The notes beneath the pieces are model-generated. The model was not told the DNA's origin and did not search any database. It was given only the letters and a program-made list of their open reading frames with translations. A DNA stretch of 13,377 bases from Bacteroidota bacterium (GTDB lineage: Bacteria; Bacteroidota; Bacteroidia; Flavobacteriales_D; JABDKJ01), in assembly GCA_027621335.1 (NCBI GenBank), contig JAQCAN010000039.1, positions 1 through 13,377 on the forward strand, given 5' to 3'. Within the stretch, counting starts at the first letter, position 1. Each line of letters begins with the position of its first letter. This document shows positions 1-7,204 of the stretch, piece after piece. The position numbers and the translations under genes were made by a program.

Positions 1-1
1 A

Positions 2-43
2 CTGACTCTTATTGTGATCGTCATCTATTTCTGGAGCAAGTAA
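2..43 (+). CDS. 3' end of a gene entering from the left, hydrophobic C-terminal tail (partial)
   Basis: Reading frame 2 is open from the window edge to a TAA at 41-43 and encodes LTLIVIVIYFWSK. This is a run of strongly hydrophobic residues ending in W-S-K, which looks like the last transmembrane helix and short basic tail of a membrane protein. Only 13 codons are visible, so the family cannot be named. The stop is immediately followed (next base, 44) by the stop of the opposite-strand zinc-ribbon gene, a tight convergent arrangement that makes a real gene end plausible. It could also be a chance open frame. Confidence 0.45.
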   Translation: MTLIVIVIYFWSK

Positions 44-421
44 TCACTCCGAGTATTCCTTCTTGTGCACGAGGATGTACCAATCTGGTGAGATCTCCAG
101 ATAACCTTGATCGTAGCAGTATCTGTATTCCTTGTCGGTCTTGGTGACGAATGAACTGGTGTAATACTTGAAATCAAAACCGAGCCTTACCAGTTCGTCC
201 TTCGGGAGTTTCCTTTTCCCATCTGGATTCAAATCCGCTAGGATTCTCCTGTTCTTCCTCAGGACGCTATTCACCTTGCGAGCATAGCCATTGAAATCCT
301 TGTTCTGCCTATTGTTAAAGCTGTTCTTGCACTGTTCTGAACAGAACTTCTTGTCCTCTCTCCCGAAGAGGCTGTGCCCACATTCCATGCAGACCCGTTT
401 ATCTATCTTTTGGCTCGACAT
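44..421 (-). CDS. Small zinc-ribbon protein of unknown function (DUF2116-like N-terminus)
   Basis: This is a protein of 125 residues when started at the ATG whose complement lies at 419-421. The N-terminal third carries a treble-clef or zinc-ribbon type motif, C11-x2-C14-x12-C27-x3-C31, with the typical FCS-x-x-C signature. A basic segment rich in N, R and K follows (about 32-70). The C-terminal half is aromatic-rich (YRYCYDQGYL) and has no catalytic motif I recognise. It looks like a widespread Bacteroidota protein often labelled Zn-ribbon or hypothetical. An upstream in-frame ATG at 478 would add 19 residues but would overlap the preceding gene by 32 bp. The start at 421 leaves a 25-bp gap and puts the cysteines close to the N-terminus, so I prefer it. 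It is the last gene of the minus-strand cluster. Binding of zinc is inferred from the cysteines; the cellular role is unknown. Confidence 0.75.
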   Translation of the reverse strand: MSSQKIDKRVCMECGHSLFGREDKKFCSEQCKNSFNNRQNKDFNGYARKVNSVLRKNRRILADLNPDGKRKLPKDELVRLGFDFKYYTSSFVTKTDKEYRYCYDQGYLEISPDWYILVHKKEYSE

Positions 422-446
422 AAGGTGAAGATAGAAATTAGAGTGG

Positions 447-1049
447 CTAAATGCCCACTTCGTCCTTGAGCTCGTCACTCAAATCCGCTTCGTGGTCCAC
501 GTCACTGAGTGTTGGAAGGATGTGGTAATTGCAATCCCAGGACTTCAGATCCAGGATGGTGTCCAAGAAGACATCAGGCCCACTCCAAGTCTTGTTCAAG
601 AAGATCTTGGTCTCCAATTTCCTCATACCTAGAAGATAGTAGCCCCCATCGTTTGCTGGGCCCAATACGAAATCATGCTCATGCAAAGCCTCAAAGGCCT
701 CATCGATGACCTCCGCACTCAAGTCATAGCAGTCGCTTCCGATGATGACCACCTTGTCATACCCCTGTGCGAAGGACCGAACGAAGGCATTGCTCATCCT
801 CTCTCCCAAGCCATCACCTTCCTGGATCGTCTTCGGGATGCGATAGTAATCCAACATATCAAAACTGTCCACATCTCCAGAATAGAAAAGCAGCTTATCT
901 ACTTCGACCTTAGAGGCCACTGCATGGGTGTGATTCAAGAGGGTGAGATAGACCTTCAAGGCCTTGTCCTCCCCTATGGTCTCTGCCAAGCGGGTCTTGA
1001 CCTTACCAGCTTCAGGGACCTTCGCGAATATCATCAATAGACTTCTCAT
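447..1049 (-). CDS. TIGR04282/DUF2064-family glycosyltransferase-like protein
   Basis: A 200-residue soluble protein of the nucleotidyltransferase/GT-A-like DUF2064 family, often annotated as TIGR04282 and as an arsenosugar-biosynthesis or radical-SAM/selenodomain-associated glycosyltransferase. Visible family motifs, in order, are the nucleotide-binding N-terminus FAKVPEAGKVKTRLA (8-22), QEGDGLGERM (76-85), the metal/nucleotide site GSDCYDL (104-110), GPANDGGYYLLG (130-141) and DVDHEADL (183-190). Length is normal for the family (about 200). The start follows the stop of the DUF547 gene by only 4 bp, so the two are almost certainly co-transcribed and possibly translationally coupled. No Shine-Dalgarno is seen, as is usual in Bacteroidota. 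Family membership is strong. The actual sugar donor and acceptor cannot be read from sequence, and the arsenosugar link is known only from neighbourhood associations of the family. Confidence 0.88.
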   Translation of the reverse strand: MRSLLMIFAKVPEAGKVKTRLAETIGEDKALKVYLTLLNHTHAVASKVEVDKLLFYSGDVDSFDMLDYYRIPKTIQEGDGLGERMSNAFVRSFAQGYDKVVIIGSDCYDLSAEVIDEAFEALHEHDFVLGPANDGGYYLLGMRKLETKIFLNKTWSGPDVFLDTILDLKSWDCNYHILPTLSDVDHEADLSDELKDEVGI

Positions 1050-1053
1050 ATGT

Positions 1054-1770
1054 TCAGTTGTTCAATGCCCAGTTATACGATCCGTAAGTCACGTTGGCCC
1101 CCTGTGAGATGACCACCTTTGAATACCTATTCAGATACGAGATTAGGGAGCCTTTGGATGTAAAATCTTCCGCATACCATTCGAACAAGGGTGAGATGAC
1201 GATTTCTCTGTTCTTTATCGTATTGTATCCAGGGTCGTTGATGAATCCCCTGGTCAGCTTATCAAGGCTGCCTTCAAGATTACCCCCGGTGAAAGCCTTA
1301 TTCCATAATTTAGGGCAACTGATGGAGGCGCAGTTCACGGCAAAGTGAATCCTAGGGTCATTGAAGCCCTTTCTCAAAATTCGATTCTCGATGTCATTCA
1401 AGGAGTAGTTCTTCCCTTCAATGATGATGAACTTGTTATCCCAAGGTTCAGTGATGTCTTTGATGCTCTTCAAAGGTATGTTCTGTGTGATAAGCTGGAT
1501 GGTGAAGGCGTTATAGGCGTTTATCCAGTAAGCCATCTGCTCGCTCTTGGTCCAGGAATCGTCAGGGTGGTTTCCTTTGAGCTCGTTAATGTACTCCGCA
1601 AAAAGCCGATCGCTTTCGAACCCTGAGTAATCCACTTTTCCTTCAGAGCTGACATAGCGCTGCAGAAGACTGTTCCACACGCTATGGTCCATCGCCACAA
1701 CTCCACCAGAACTCCAGGCCGACATGCTCACGATAAGCAGAACTATACTAAGAAATATCCTTGTTCTCAT
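1054..1770 (-). CDS. Secreted DUF547-domain protein
   Basis: A 238-residue protein with an N-terminal signal peptide: MRTR, then a hydrophobic core to about residue 18, ending near Ala/Ser before residue 25. The rest is a single DUF547 domain. Diagnostic motifs are GKVDY (44-48), EQMAYWINAYNAFTI (78-92), DPRIHFAVNCASISCP (138-153) with its paired cysteines C147 and C152, SPLFEWYAEDF (193-203) and the C-terminal YGSYNWALN (229-237). The conserved His142 and Cys147/Cys152 suggest a papain-like or thiol-based active site. This has been proposed for the family but is not shown here. It is probably periplasmic or extracytoplasmic. It is the first gene of the minus-strand cluster, 4 bp ahead of the glycosyltransferase, and is insulated from the upstream peptidase gene by the terminator at 1872-1898. 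Function is unknown. Confidence 0.88.
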   Translation of the reverse strand: MRTRIFLSIVLLIVSMSAWSSGGVVAMDHSVWNSLLQRYVSSEGKVDYSGFESDRLFAEYINELKGNHPDDSWTKSEQMAYWINAYNAFTIQLITQNIPLKSIKDITEPWDNKFIIIEGKNYSLNDIENRILRKGFNDPRIHFAVNCASISCPKLWNKAFTGGNLEGSLDKLTRGFINDPGYNTIKNREIVISPLFEWYAEDFTSKGSLISYLNRYSKVVISQGANVTYGSYNWALNN

Positions 1771-1836
1771 CTCGATGGCTATAAGTTCAATGGCAATAGG
1801 CCAAATTCCATGCCCAAGGTTAATAAAACAATCGGA

Positions 1837-1867
1837 TATCCTATAGGACCGCTCTTTCTATAGGATA
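1837..1867. promoter_or_regulatory. Inverted repeat upstream of the DUF547 cluster, possible operator or 5'-leader hairpin
   Basis: TATCCTATAG at 1837-1846 is exactly repeated in inverse as CTATAGGATA at 1858-1867, with an 11-base spacer. The left arm sits in a perfect 10-bp palindrome, TCCTATAGGA (1839-1848), and CTATAGGA also occurs as a direct repeat 17 bp apart. It lies 67-97 bp upstream of the DUF547 start. A TAACCTTG box (minus strand, 1822-1815, one mismatch to the TAnnTTTG -7 consensus, no -33 TTG) lies between the repeat and the gene. The symmetry is seen directly. Operator function is inference. An RNA hairpin is the alternative if transcription starts further upstream. Confidence 0.4.
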
Positions 1868-1871
1868 AGGC

Positions 1872-1898
1872 AAAAAAAGGGGGCCGAGCCCCCTTTTT
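1872..1898 (-). terminator. Intrinsic terminator of the M49 peptidase gene
   Basis: An 11-bp perfect stem (AAAAAGGGGGC 1874-1884 with GCCCCCTTTTT 1888-1898) closes a CGA triloop. Read on the minus strand, the GC-rich stem is followed by seven T residues (complement of 1872-1878). It lies 22 bp beyond the M49 stop codon and ahead of the DUF547 cluster. The symmetric A/T flanks mean it could also stop + strand transcripts. Confidence 0.88.
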
Positions 1899-1919
1899 CA
1901 AGATCACTATCAGCCAGTC

Positions 1920-3983
1920 TCAGTTCTCTTCAGGAAGGAAGCTGTAATTCTTGGAGTAATAAAGCATCTGATCCACGAAGTTGTCAGGATAGGTGATGCT
2001 CACCGAGCTGTCATCCTTAGAGATGATCGGATTAATGAATCCACCATAAGGAGCTATATTCAAATCTGCAGTCCTGTCCAACACCTGCTTGTGGATGGCA
2101 GGATCCACTTTAACCCCATAGCCTTCCACTAAGGCCTCGCCTGCAGCATAATCCCCTTGGGACTTGATGCGCTGTACTTCTCTGAGCAATTCTCCGAATA
2201 AACTTCTAAGCTTGTTATAATCGGTGATGTTGTAATAGGTTTTGCCATCCCTTTCGATGGCCTCGATGACGTTGTCCGATGCTCCTTTTTCAAGAACCCA
2301 CTTAGAGATCCACTGTCGGTTTCGCATGTGGGCTTCTTCCACATCCTTTCCGAGTTCCAATCTCCGCAACTGGGCGAGCAATCCATTTCTGATGTAGCCA
2401 TCATAGGCGGCCTTACCCACATCCATGGATTCCATGAGGCCTATGTCCACCAATTTCTGGTCATAGAGATAATAGAGGGCCACTAGGTCCGCACGGCCTT
2501 CTTCCAAGGTGCTCATGTAGGCCTTCAAGGTCTCTTTGGGCGTACTGACACCAGGCTCCAACTGGCCACTGGCATGACCAACCACTTCGTGTAAGGCTGT
2601 ATGCAGTTTGCCTGCAACATCACCATATTTCTTTTCCAAGGCAATCTCTTCCTCATCATTCGCGAATTCCTGCAGGATTCCGGATCCCCCCGCTTTTCCG
2701 TAGGCCTCAACGATGTTCCCTAGAGATACTGACTTGGAGCCATGCTCTTGGCGGATCCAGTTGTTATTAGGTAGGTTCACCCCGATAGGTGTGCTAGGTG
2801 AGGCATCTCCAGCTTCACCAGCCACTTCCACCACTTTGTAGGTCACTCCGACCACATTCTTCTTCTTATGTTCCGCCATCAGTGGAGAGTTATCCTCGAA
2901 CCATTGCACCTCTTTGCTCACCACCTGCATGGTTTCAGAAGCTTCGAAATCTGTGATCTCGATAATGGTCTCGTAGCTTCCTCGGAAACCAATGGGATCG
3001 TTGTAGACTTCAATGAATCCATTGATATAATCGATATCGCCTTTCGCACCGACCCATGCGATATTATACGCATCCCAGGTCTTCAAGTCTCCAGTTTGGT
3101 AATACTCTATGAGCAGCTTCAAGGCATCCGCCTGCTTCTCATTCTCAGCTACGGTCACCGCCTGCTCCAACCAGTAGACGATCTTCTCGATGGCAGGAGA
3201 GTACATTCCACCAACTTTCCATACACGCTCTTCCAAGCCGCCTTCGGCATTCTTGACGATCTTCGAATTCAACCCATGTTCAATAGGCTTTGAATCCGTC
3301 TTATCTATGATGCCATTGTAGAATTGCTCTACCTCTCTAGCAGTCACATCAGGCGCATAGAAATTGACAGCCGATGCAGTCAAAAGGCCTTTACGCGCAT
3401 CCTGATTCACTTTCTTGTTATCGAATGTAGGGTCGAACATGGCCCTGAGAGGTTCTTCACCCAAGGTCACCCCGGTCTCTTTGGCCAACATATCGAAATA
3501 TTCCCTGGAGAATCCAGGATCTATCTTATCGGAGCTGTAATGGTGATGGATACCATTGCTGAACCACACCCTTTTCAAATAGGTCTCAAACGCGTTCCAT
3601 CCTTTGGTTCCCTTGTCGCCATTGAATTCAGTATAGATGGTCTCCAAAGCATTACGGATGGCCAGGTTGTGACGGTAATTCTGGTCATACATGATATCCC
3701 TTCCACTAAGTCCAGCCTGATTCAAAAAGTACACCAGTTGTTTTTGCTGATCGCTGAGTTTGTCAAAACTCGGAGTTTGGTAACGTACGATCTTGAGGTC
3801 TGCGAATTGATCGACCTGCCAAGCAAAGCCACTGTCATCTTTCTCTGCTGTATATGGAGTGCCTTCAAAGGCCTCCGTATCGATCTCATAAGGCGTCTTC
3901 TCTGCTTTAGACCCATCTCCTGATTGGCAAGAGGCGAGCATGGCGATGAGGGCCAATGGCAGGATGTATGTGCTGATTTTCAT
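1920..3983 (-). CDS. Secreted lipoprotein dipeptidyl peptidase III-like metallopeptidase (family M49)
   Basis: A 687-residue protein beginning with a lipoprotein signal: a hydrophobic stretch 5-17, then lipobox LASC with C19. It is therefore expected to be lipid-anchored in the cell envelope. The family M49 zinc signature HEVVGH is at 465-470 (ligands H465 and H470, catalytic E466), and the second zinc motif EEGRAD is at 494-499 (ligand E495). The 25-residue spacing matches bacterial rather than mammalian M49 enzymes. WFSNGIHHHYS (140-150) is another conserved family segment. The expected reaction is removal of dipeptides from peptide N-termini, using zinc, in peptide scavenging. It is monocistronic: terminators lie at 1872-1898 on its 3' side and at 4275-4309 beyond its 5' side. 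A box TATCTTCG lies on the minus strand 33-40 bp ahead of the start. Substrate preference is inferred only from family. Confidence 0.92.
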   Translation of the reverse strand: MKISTYILPLALIAMLASCQSGDGSKAEKTPYEIDTEAFEGTPYTAEKDDSGFAWQVDQFADLKIVRYQTPSFDKLSDQQKQLVYFLNQAGLSGRDIMYDQNYRHNLAIRNALETIYTEFNGDKGTKGWNAFETYLKRVWFSNGIHHHYSSDKIDPGFSREYFDMLAKETGVTLGEEPLRAMFDPTFDNKKVNQDARKGLLTASAVNFYAPDVTAREVEQFYNGIIDKTDSKPIEHGLNSKIVKNAEGGLEERVWKVGGMYSPAIEKIVYWLEQAVTVAENEKQADALKLLIEYYQTGDLKTWDAYNIAWVGAKGDIDYINGFIEVYNDPIGFRGSYETIIEITDFEASETMQVVSKEVQWFEDNSPLMAEHKKKNVVGVTYKVVEVAGEAGDASPSTPIGVNLPNNNWIRQEHGSKSVSLGNIVEAYGKAGGSGILQEFANDEEEIALEKKYGDVAGKLHTALHEVVGHASGQLEPGVSTPKETLKAYMSTLEEGRADLVALYYLYDQKLVDIGLMESMDVGKAAYDGYIRNGLLAQLRRLELGKDVEEAHMRNRQWISKWVLEKGASDNVIEAIERDGKTYYNITDYNKLRSLFGELLREVQRIKSQGDYAAGEALVEGYGVKVDPAIHKQVLDRTADLNIAPYGGFINPIISKDDSSVSITYPDNFVDQMLYYSKNYSFLPEEN

Positions 3984-4274
3984 GATGTATAGGGTAATCG
4001 TTTAATTAAGTGGAGCGAAGATACAGGTATTGACTCAGGTGGCCCCACATGGTCCACGAGAGCGTGAATGCCCCATAGTTTTAAACACATCTTATACCGA
4101 AGGTTAAAGTTTTATCATTTTTACATCTCTCATTATCAATGTTTTAAGACAAATAATGTGTTCGAATAGATATTTTTTAACAGGCCAAGGCAACCTGGCT
4201 CAAACGTGCTCGTCTTTAGTATGAAAGCAGGCTCGAAAGAGCAGGCGTGGTTTCAAAATTTTCCTTGCAGGTTT
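3984..4274. other. Non-coding spacer between M49 gene and AddB-like gene; A/T-rich part plus structured part (candidate small RNA)
   Basis: There is no plausible protein gene here. The left half (about 4050-4180) is A/T-rich with poly-T and poly-A runs. From 4181 the composition shifts to balanced GC and several local hairpins can be drawn on the + strand: GCCAAGG/CCTGGC (4184-4190 with 4194-4199, one bulge), CTTT/AAAG (4214-4217 with 4224-4227), and GCTC-GAAA-GAGC (4231-4242, a GNRA tetraloop). CGTGCTC at 4205-4211 can alternatively pair with GAGCA-GG-CG. The stretch ends at a terminator with a + strand T run (4275-4309). A + strand TATTTTTT at 4171-4178 resembles a -7 box, but no -33 TTG fits. 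A + strand small RNA of roughly 120 nt is possible. I do not recognise a known RNA family, and tRNA, SRP, RNase P and tmRNA signatures are absent. Confidence 0.35.
4016..4023 (-). promoter_or_regulatory. Possible -7 box of the M49 peptidase gene
   Basis: Minus-strand TATCTTCG (7 of 8 matches to the Bacteroidota TAnnTTTG -7 element) lies 33 bp upstream of the ATG, which would give a leader of roughly 26 nt. No matching -33 TTG is seen at the right distance, so this is tentative. Confidence 0.35.
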
Positions 4275-4309
4275 CTAAGAAAGAGCTTCCCCCCGAAGCT
4301 CTTTTTTAG
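4275..4309. terminator. Long-stem intrinsic terminator downstream of the AddB-like gene
   Basis: CTAAGAAAGAGCTTC (4275-4289) pairs along all 15 positions, including one G-U, with GAAGCTCTTTTTTAG (4295-4309) around a C5 loop. On the + strand it is followed within the stem by six T residues (4302-4307), the better orientation. On the minus strand, where it would serve the AddB-like gene that stops 12 bp earlier, the T tract is the weaker TTTCTT. It probably acts in both directions. Confidence 0.75.
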
Positions 4310-4321
4310 TTTCCAATACGC

Positions 4322-7084
4322 TTAGTAACTTCTCTCAGCCGGAACAGGGCAATAGTCGCAGTACAGTCCGTGTTCTTCATTATGTTCGAATGACTCCGTC
4401 ATGTAGAGTTCAATGATTTTCTCCTTCAATCGGCCTTCAAAGGTTAGCAGATCGACTTCCTCTAGCACATTCCTCCCCTCCAAACTCAAAGTGGTAGGCT
4501 CAGTCTCCATTCCTAGCATGGAAATGATACCAGCCTTGGCCATTATACCCTTAGCGCGCCAAAATATCCAGGTGTAGTAAAGCAATTGAAGGGATTTGGA
4601 CTGATCGGGATCAAAAAGATCCTCGGGGTCCAAACTTTTCAATTTGAGGGATCTGGAATCCACCTTTCCTGTCTTGTAGTCCAGGATCCAGACTTGATTC
4701 CCGACCCTGTCCTTACGGTCGATCTTGGCTGTGAATCTCACCGTCACCATCACATCCCCCACTTCCACGTCCAGAGTGAATTCCTCTTCTTCTTCCACAC
4801 CAAGGACTTCAATTTGATCTCTCTCTATCCTTTGCAGCTCCCTTTCAAAGAAGTTACCGAGCATCTTGAACGCCATAGCCTTGGTCAATGCGCTCTCTCC
4901 TGATTGCATCATGACCTCCAAGCCCTGAGCCTTGATCTCTCGGGTCAGTCGCTCGCCATAGGACTTGGACATGGAGCGGATGTCCTCCTTGACCAAGTTC
5001 CCTTTTCCAATACGTTCTCGGAAAAGGTCCTCAAGGACATTGTGGACGAGATTGCCCAACTCGCTGCTGGCTACTTCCGCCTCCAAGGTCTCCTTCTCTT
5101 TGAGCCCGAGGATCTTCTTGAAGTAGAAGTCCAAGGGACAGCGGATGAACTCATTAAGTCGCGAAACGGATACTCCAGAACTGAAAAAGTTCAGAATGGC
5201 TTTTGAGATCTCAGGACTCCTGATGACAATGAGTTCTGGAAGGGTGGAGGGGCTGGAATGGTCTGGAGTATTCATCGCCCTCAACTCGGTTTTCCAGCCG
5301 AAGGCCTGAGGCGCTCCATAGACTAACTGCTTGAGGTAGCGGCTCATCTCTCCTCCACCATTATCGTTCTTTTCAGAGCCATAGGTGATATGGATATGGG
5401 AGGGATATTGGAGCAATCGATAGAAATAATAGGCGAAGACCGCATCCTCCTCTTTCTGGGTCGGCAGACCATAATGACTGCGGATCAAGGCGGGAATAAA
5501 GGTGTCGAAACGTCTGGCCTTGGGCAGAGCTCCTTCATTGGCTCCCACCAAGATGACCTTTTTGAAATCCAATGCTCGGGTCTCGAGCAGCCCCATGATC
5601 TGGACCCCTTCCAAAGGCTCTCCAATGAAGGAGGTCTTCTCCTGGAGCCAAGCACTTCTCAGAAATTTCCAAAGCAGGTCCAGCTGATGGATAAAGGGAT
5701 AGGACCTGACCTTTTCCTCCAAGGTGAGAAGAACGTCCATCATGCTCTCCTTGATTCCCTGATCCAAGGCATTGATGGTCTTGACTTGCCCCAATAATCT
5801 GTTCAATCGACCTAAGATCTCGACTTCATCTGCCATGGCATAGAAGAGTTCAGATATATTCGGTGGGAAAAGTTCATCCAGTTGAATGCGATCCAATCTA
5901 ATCCATCGCTCTGCGATCAATCGTTTCCGAATCCTCTCCACTTCCTCTTCATCCAGCAGTCCCGTTTCCTGTGCGGATTCCATCCAACGCATCACTGAAT
6001 GAGCATGGACCGTCCATCGCTCTGTGAGCCCAGCGTTCCTCTTAGCATCCATCATCATGCTCATATAGAACTCGGTCAATTGAAAGGCCTTCTGACCTTG
6101 GATAGAAAGTCCCATGGTCACATTCACCGCTCTGATGGCCTCAGGAATGGATTGCAGCATAGCTGGCAGTAAGGACTCATCGGCCAGAACAATAGCCACT
6201 TGCTCCTCCTCTTGGGCCAACTCAAGCACTCGCTCGCCTGCAAACTTGCACTGAGCGAGACCATGTGGATGTGCGCTGTAGGTGATGTTTGTCACTTCTT
6301 TCTCATCAGATGGACCAAAGACCTTCTGATGCCATGGCCGATGAAGCCATTTCCTTATGAAGAGCCCAGCAGTGTTATCCTGATCCTCCAAATAGAAAGC
6401 AGCTGCGTCCCATAGGACTCGGAGCCTTACTGAACCATGGAGAAGATCCAGCAGAGCAATCTCGGCAGGAGAAAGGGCATTGAAACCCACCATCCAGATC
6501 AGCGACATTTCAGCAAGAATACTTTGCTCCTTGCGCTGGACGACTTCCTTGAGCGCATGACCCAAAGCCATTCTCCCTGTGACCTCCAAACGTTTATGGA
6601 ATTGCTCATAGAGAGGAGCCAGTCCTTTCCAGAAGGTATTATAATCGCTCTGATGGCTGCCCCATTCCTCCTGCATAAAACTCCATTCTTCATCGACCTC
6701 CTTCAGGTTTCTCAAGTCCCGATACAAGGCACTTGCTTCAATGAGATAGGTGTCTATCGTATTGAAGTCTTTGAGGATAGCAGAAGACCATGCATCGAAA
6801 TATTCAAAGGGCTCAGGTTCAGGATAGACCTCCACGTAGGCCTCGTAGAGTTCCAGTCGTGCAGTGAGGGGGTCGATTGGAGATCTAGGAAGGATGGTCC
6901 GAATCAGGTCATCCAATGTCAAACACTTCGGAGGAAGGATGGGCTCCTTCATACGTTCAGACATAGCTCTGTAGAAGAAAGTGATGGACCTGCGGCTGGG
7001 CAGGATGATCGCCATCTTATCCAATGGTACACCTGTGGCTAGCACATCATCGACAACTTGTTCTAAGAAGGTCTTCTCCATCAT
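4322..7084 (-). CDS. AddB-like protein: degenerate superfamily I helicase fold with C-terminal PD-(D/E)XK nuclease
   Basis: A 920-residue protein if started at the first Met of the Met-Met pair (7084). The open frame runs 88 codons further upstream, but that part overlaps the pyrD promoter and coding start and has no family resemblance. The N-terminus ILPSRRS (27-33) sits where a Walker A would be but lacks GKT. A helicase motif V-like block TRALDF...GANEGALP (502-521) follows. The C-terminal nuclease shows RCPLDFYF (C649), H681, D789, DYK (802-804) and Q833, the full PD-(D/E)XK RecB-type set. C909 and C912 match the first two of the three terminal cysteines of AddB-type Fe-S nucleases, but the last one is absent (the chain ends AERSY). 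The likely role is double-strand-break end processing with an AddA/RecB-like helicase, not seen here. It is transcribed divergently from pyrD. Confidence 0.85.
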   Translation of the reverse strand: MMEKTFLEQVVDDVLATGVPLDKMAIILPSRRSITFFYRAMSERMKEPILPPKCLTLDDLIRTILPRSPIDPLTARLELYEAYVEVYPEPEPFEYFDAWSSAILKDFNTIDTYLIEASALYRDLRNLKEVDEEWSFMQEEWGSHQSDYNTFWKGLAPLYEQFHKRLEVTGRMALGHALKEVVQRKEQSILAEMSLIWMVGFNALSPAEIALLDLLHGSVRLRVLWDAAAFYLEDQDNTAGLFIRKWLHRPWHQKVFGPSDEKEVTNITYSAHPHGLAQCKFAGERVLELAQEEEQVAIVLADESLLPAMLQSIPEAIRAVNVTMGLSIQGQKAFQLTEFYMSMMMDAKRNAGLTERWTVHAHSVMRWMESAQETGLLDEEEVERIRKRLIAERWIRLDRIQLDELFPPNISELFYAMADEVEILGRLNRLLGQVKTINALDQGIKESMMDVLLTLEEKVRSYPFIHQLDLLWKFLRSAWLQEKTSFIGEPLEGVQIMGLLETRALDFKKVILVGANEGALPKARRFDTFIPALIRSHYGLPTQKEEDAVFAYYFYRLLQYPSHIHITYGSEKNDNGGGEMSRYLKQLVYGAPQAFGWKTELRAMNTPDHSSPSTLPELIVIRSPEISKAILNFFSSGVSVSRLNEFIRCPLDFYFKKILGLKEKETLEAEVASSELGNLVHNVLEDLFRERIGKGNLVKEDIRSMSKSYGERLTREIKAQGLEVMMQSGESALTKAMAFKMLGNFFERELQRIERDQIEVLGVEEEEEFTLDVEVGDVMVTVRFTAKIDRKDRVGNQVWILDYKTGKVDSRSLKLKSLDPEDLFDPDQSKSLQLLYYTWIFWRAKGIMAKAGIISMLGMETEPTTLSLEGRNVLEEVDLLTFEGRLKEKIIELYMTESFEHNEEHGLYCDYCPVPAERSY

Positions 7085-7168
7085 AGGGTTTGGGTTGTGC
7101 AAGTTAAGACCATGTGAGCAGATAGGATGTGGTTCCTTTTGAACAAGCTGCGAGCACTTCCAAAAACT

Positions 7169-7196
7169 TGGAAACAGACTTTGACATCTATCTTTG
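7169..7196 (+). promoter_or_regulatory. Bacteroidota-type promoter of pyrD
   Basis: TTG at 7169-7171 and TATCTTTG at 7189-7196 are separated by 17 bp, a full match to the TTG-N17-23-TAnnTTTG consensus of Bacteroidota primary sigma factor promoters. Transcription should start about 5-7 bp after the box, at roughly 7201-7203, just ahead of the ATG at 7205. This supports that start codon and implies a nearly leaderless mRNA. Confidence 0.65.
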
Positions 7197-7204
7197 GGCC
7201 TCCT

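Noticed and set aside
422..478. Longer start for the zinc-ribbon gene
   Set aside because: It would overlap the glycosyltransferase coding end by 32 bp; the added residues are the antisense-shifted frame of that gene and the ATG at 421 suits the family better.
3324..3923. Long + strand ORF opposite the M49 gene (also 2868-3293)
   Set aside because: The opposite strand encodes a complete, motif-rich M49 peptidase; these are shadow frames.
6437..7042. Long + strand ORFs opposite the AddB-like gene
   Set aside because: They are shadow frames of a clear coding region, with no promoter or recognisable domain.
7127..7204. 26-codon extension of pyrD from an upstream ATG
   Set aside because: The consensus promoter at 7169-7196 lies inside it, and class 2 enzymes normally begin near the YKALVRPFLF segment.
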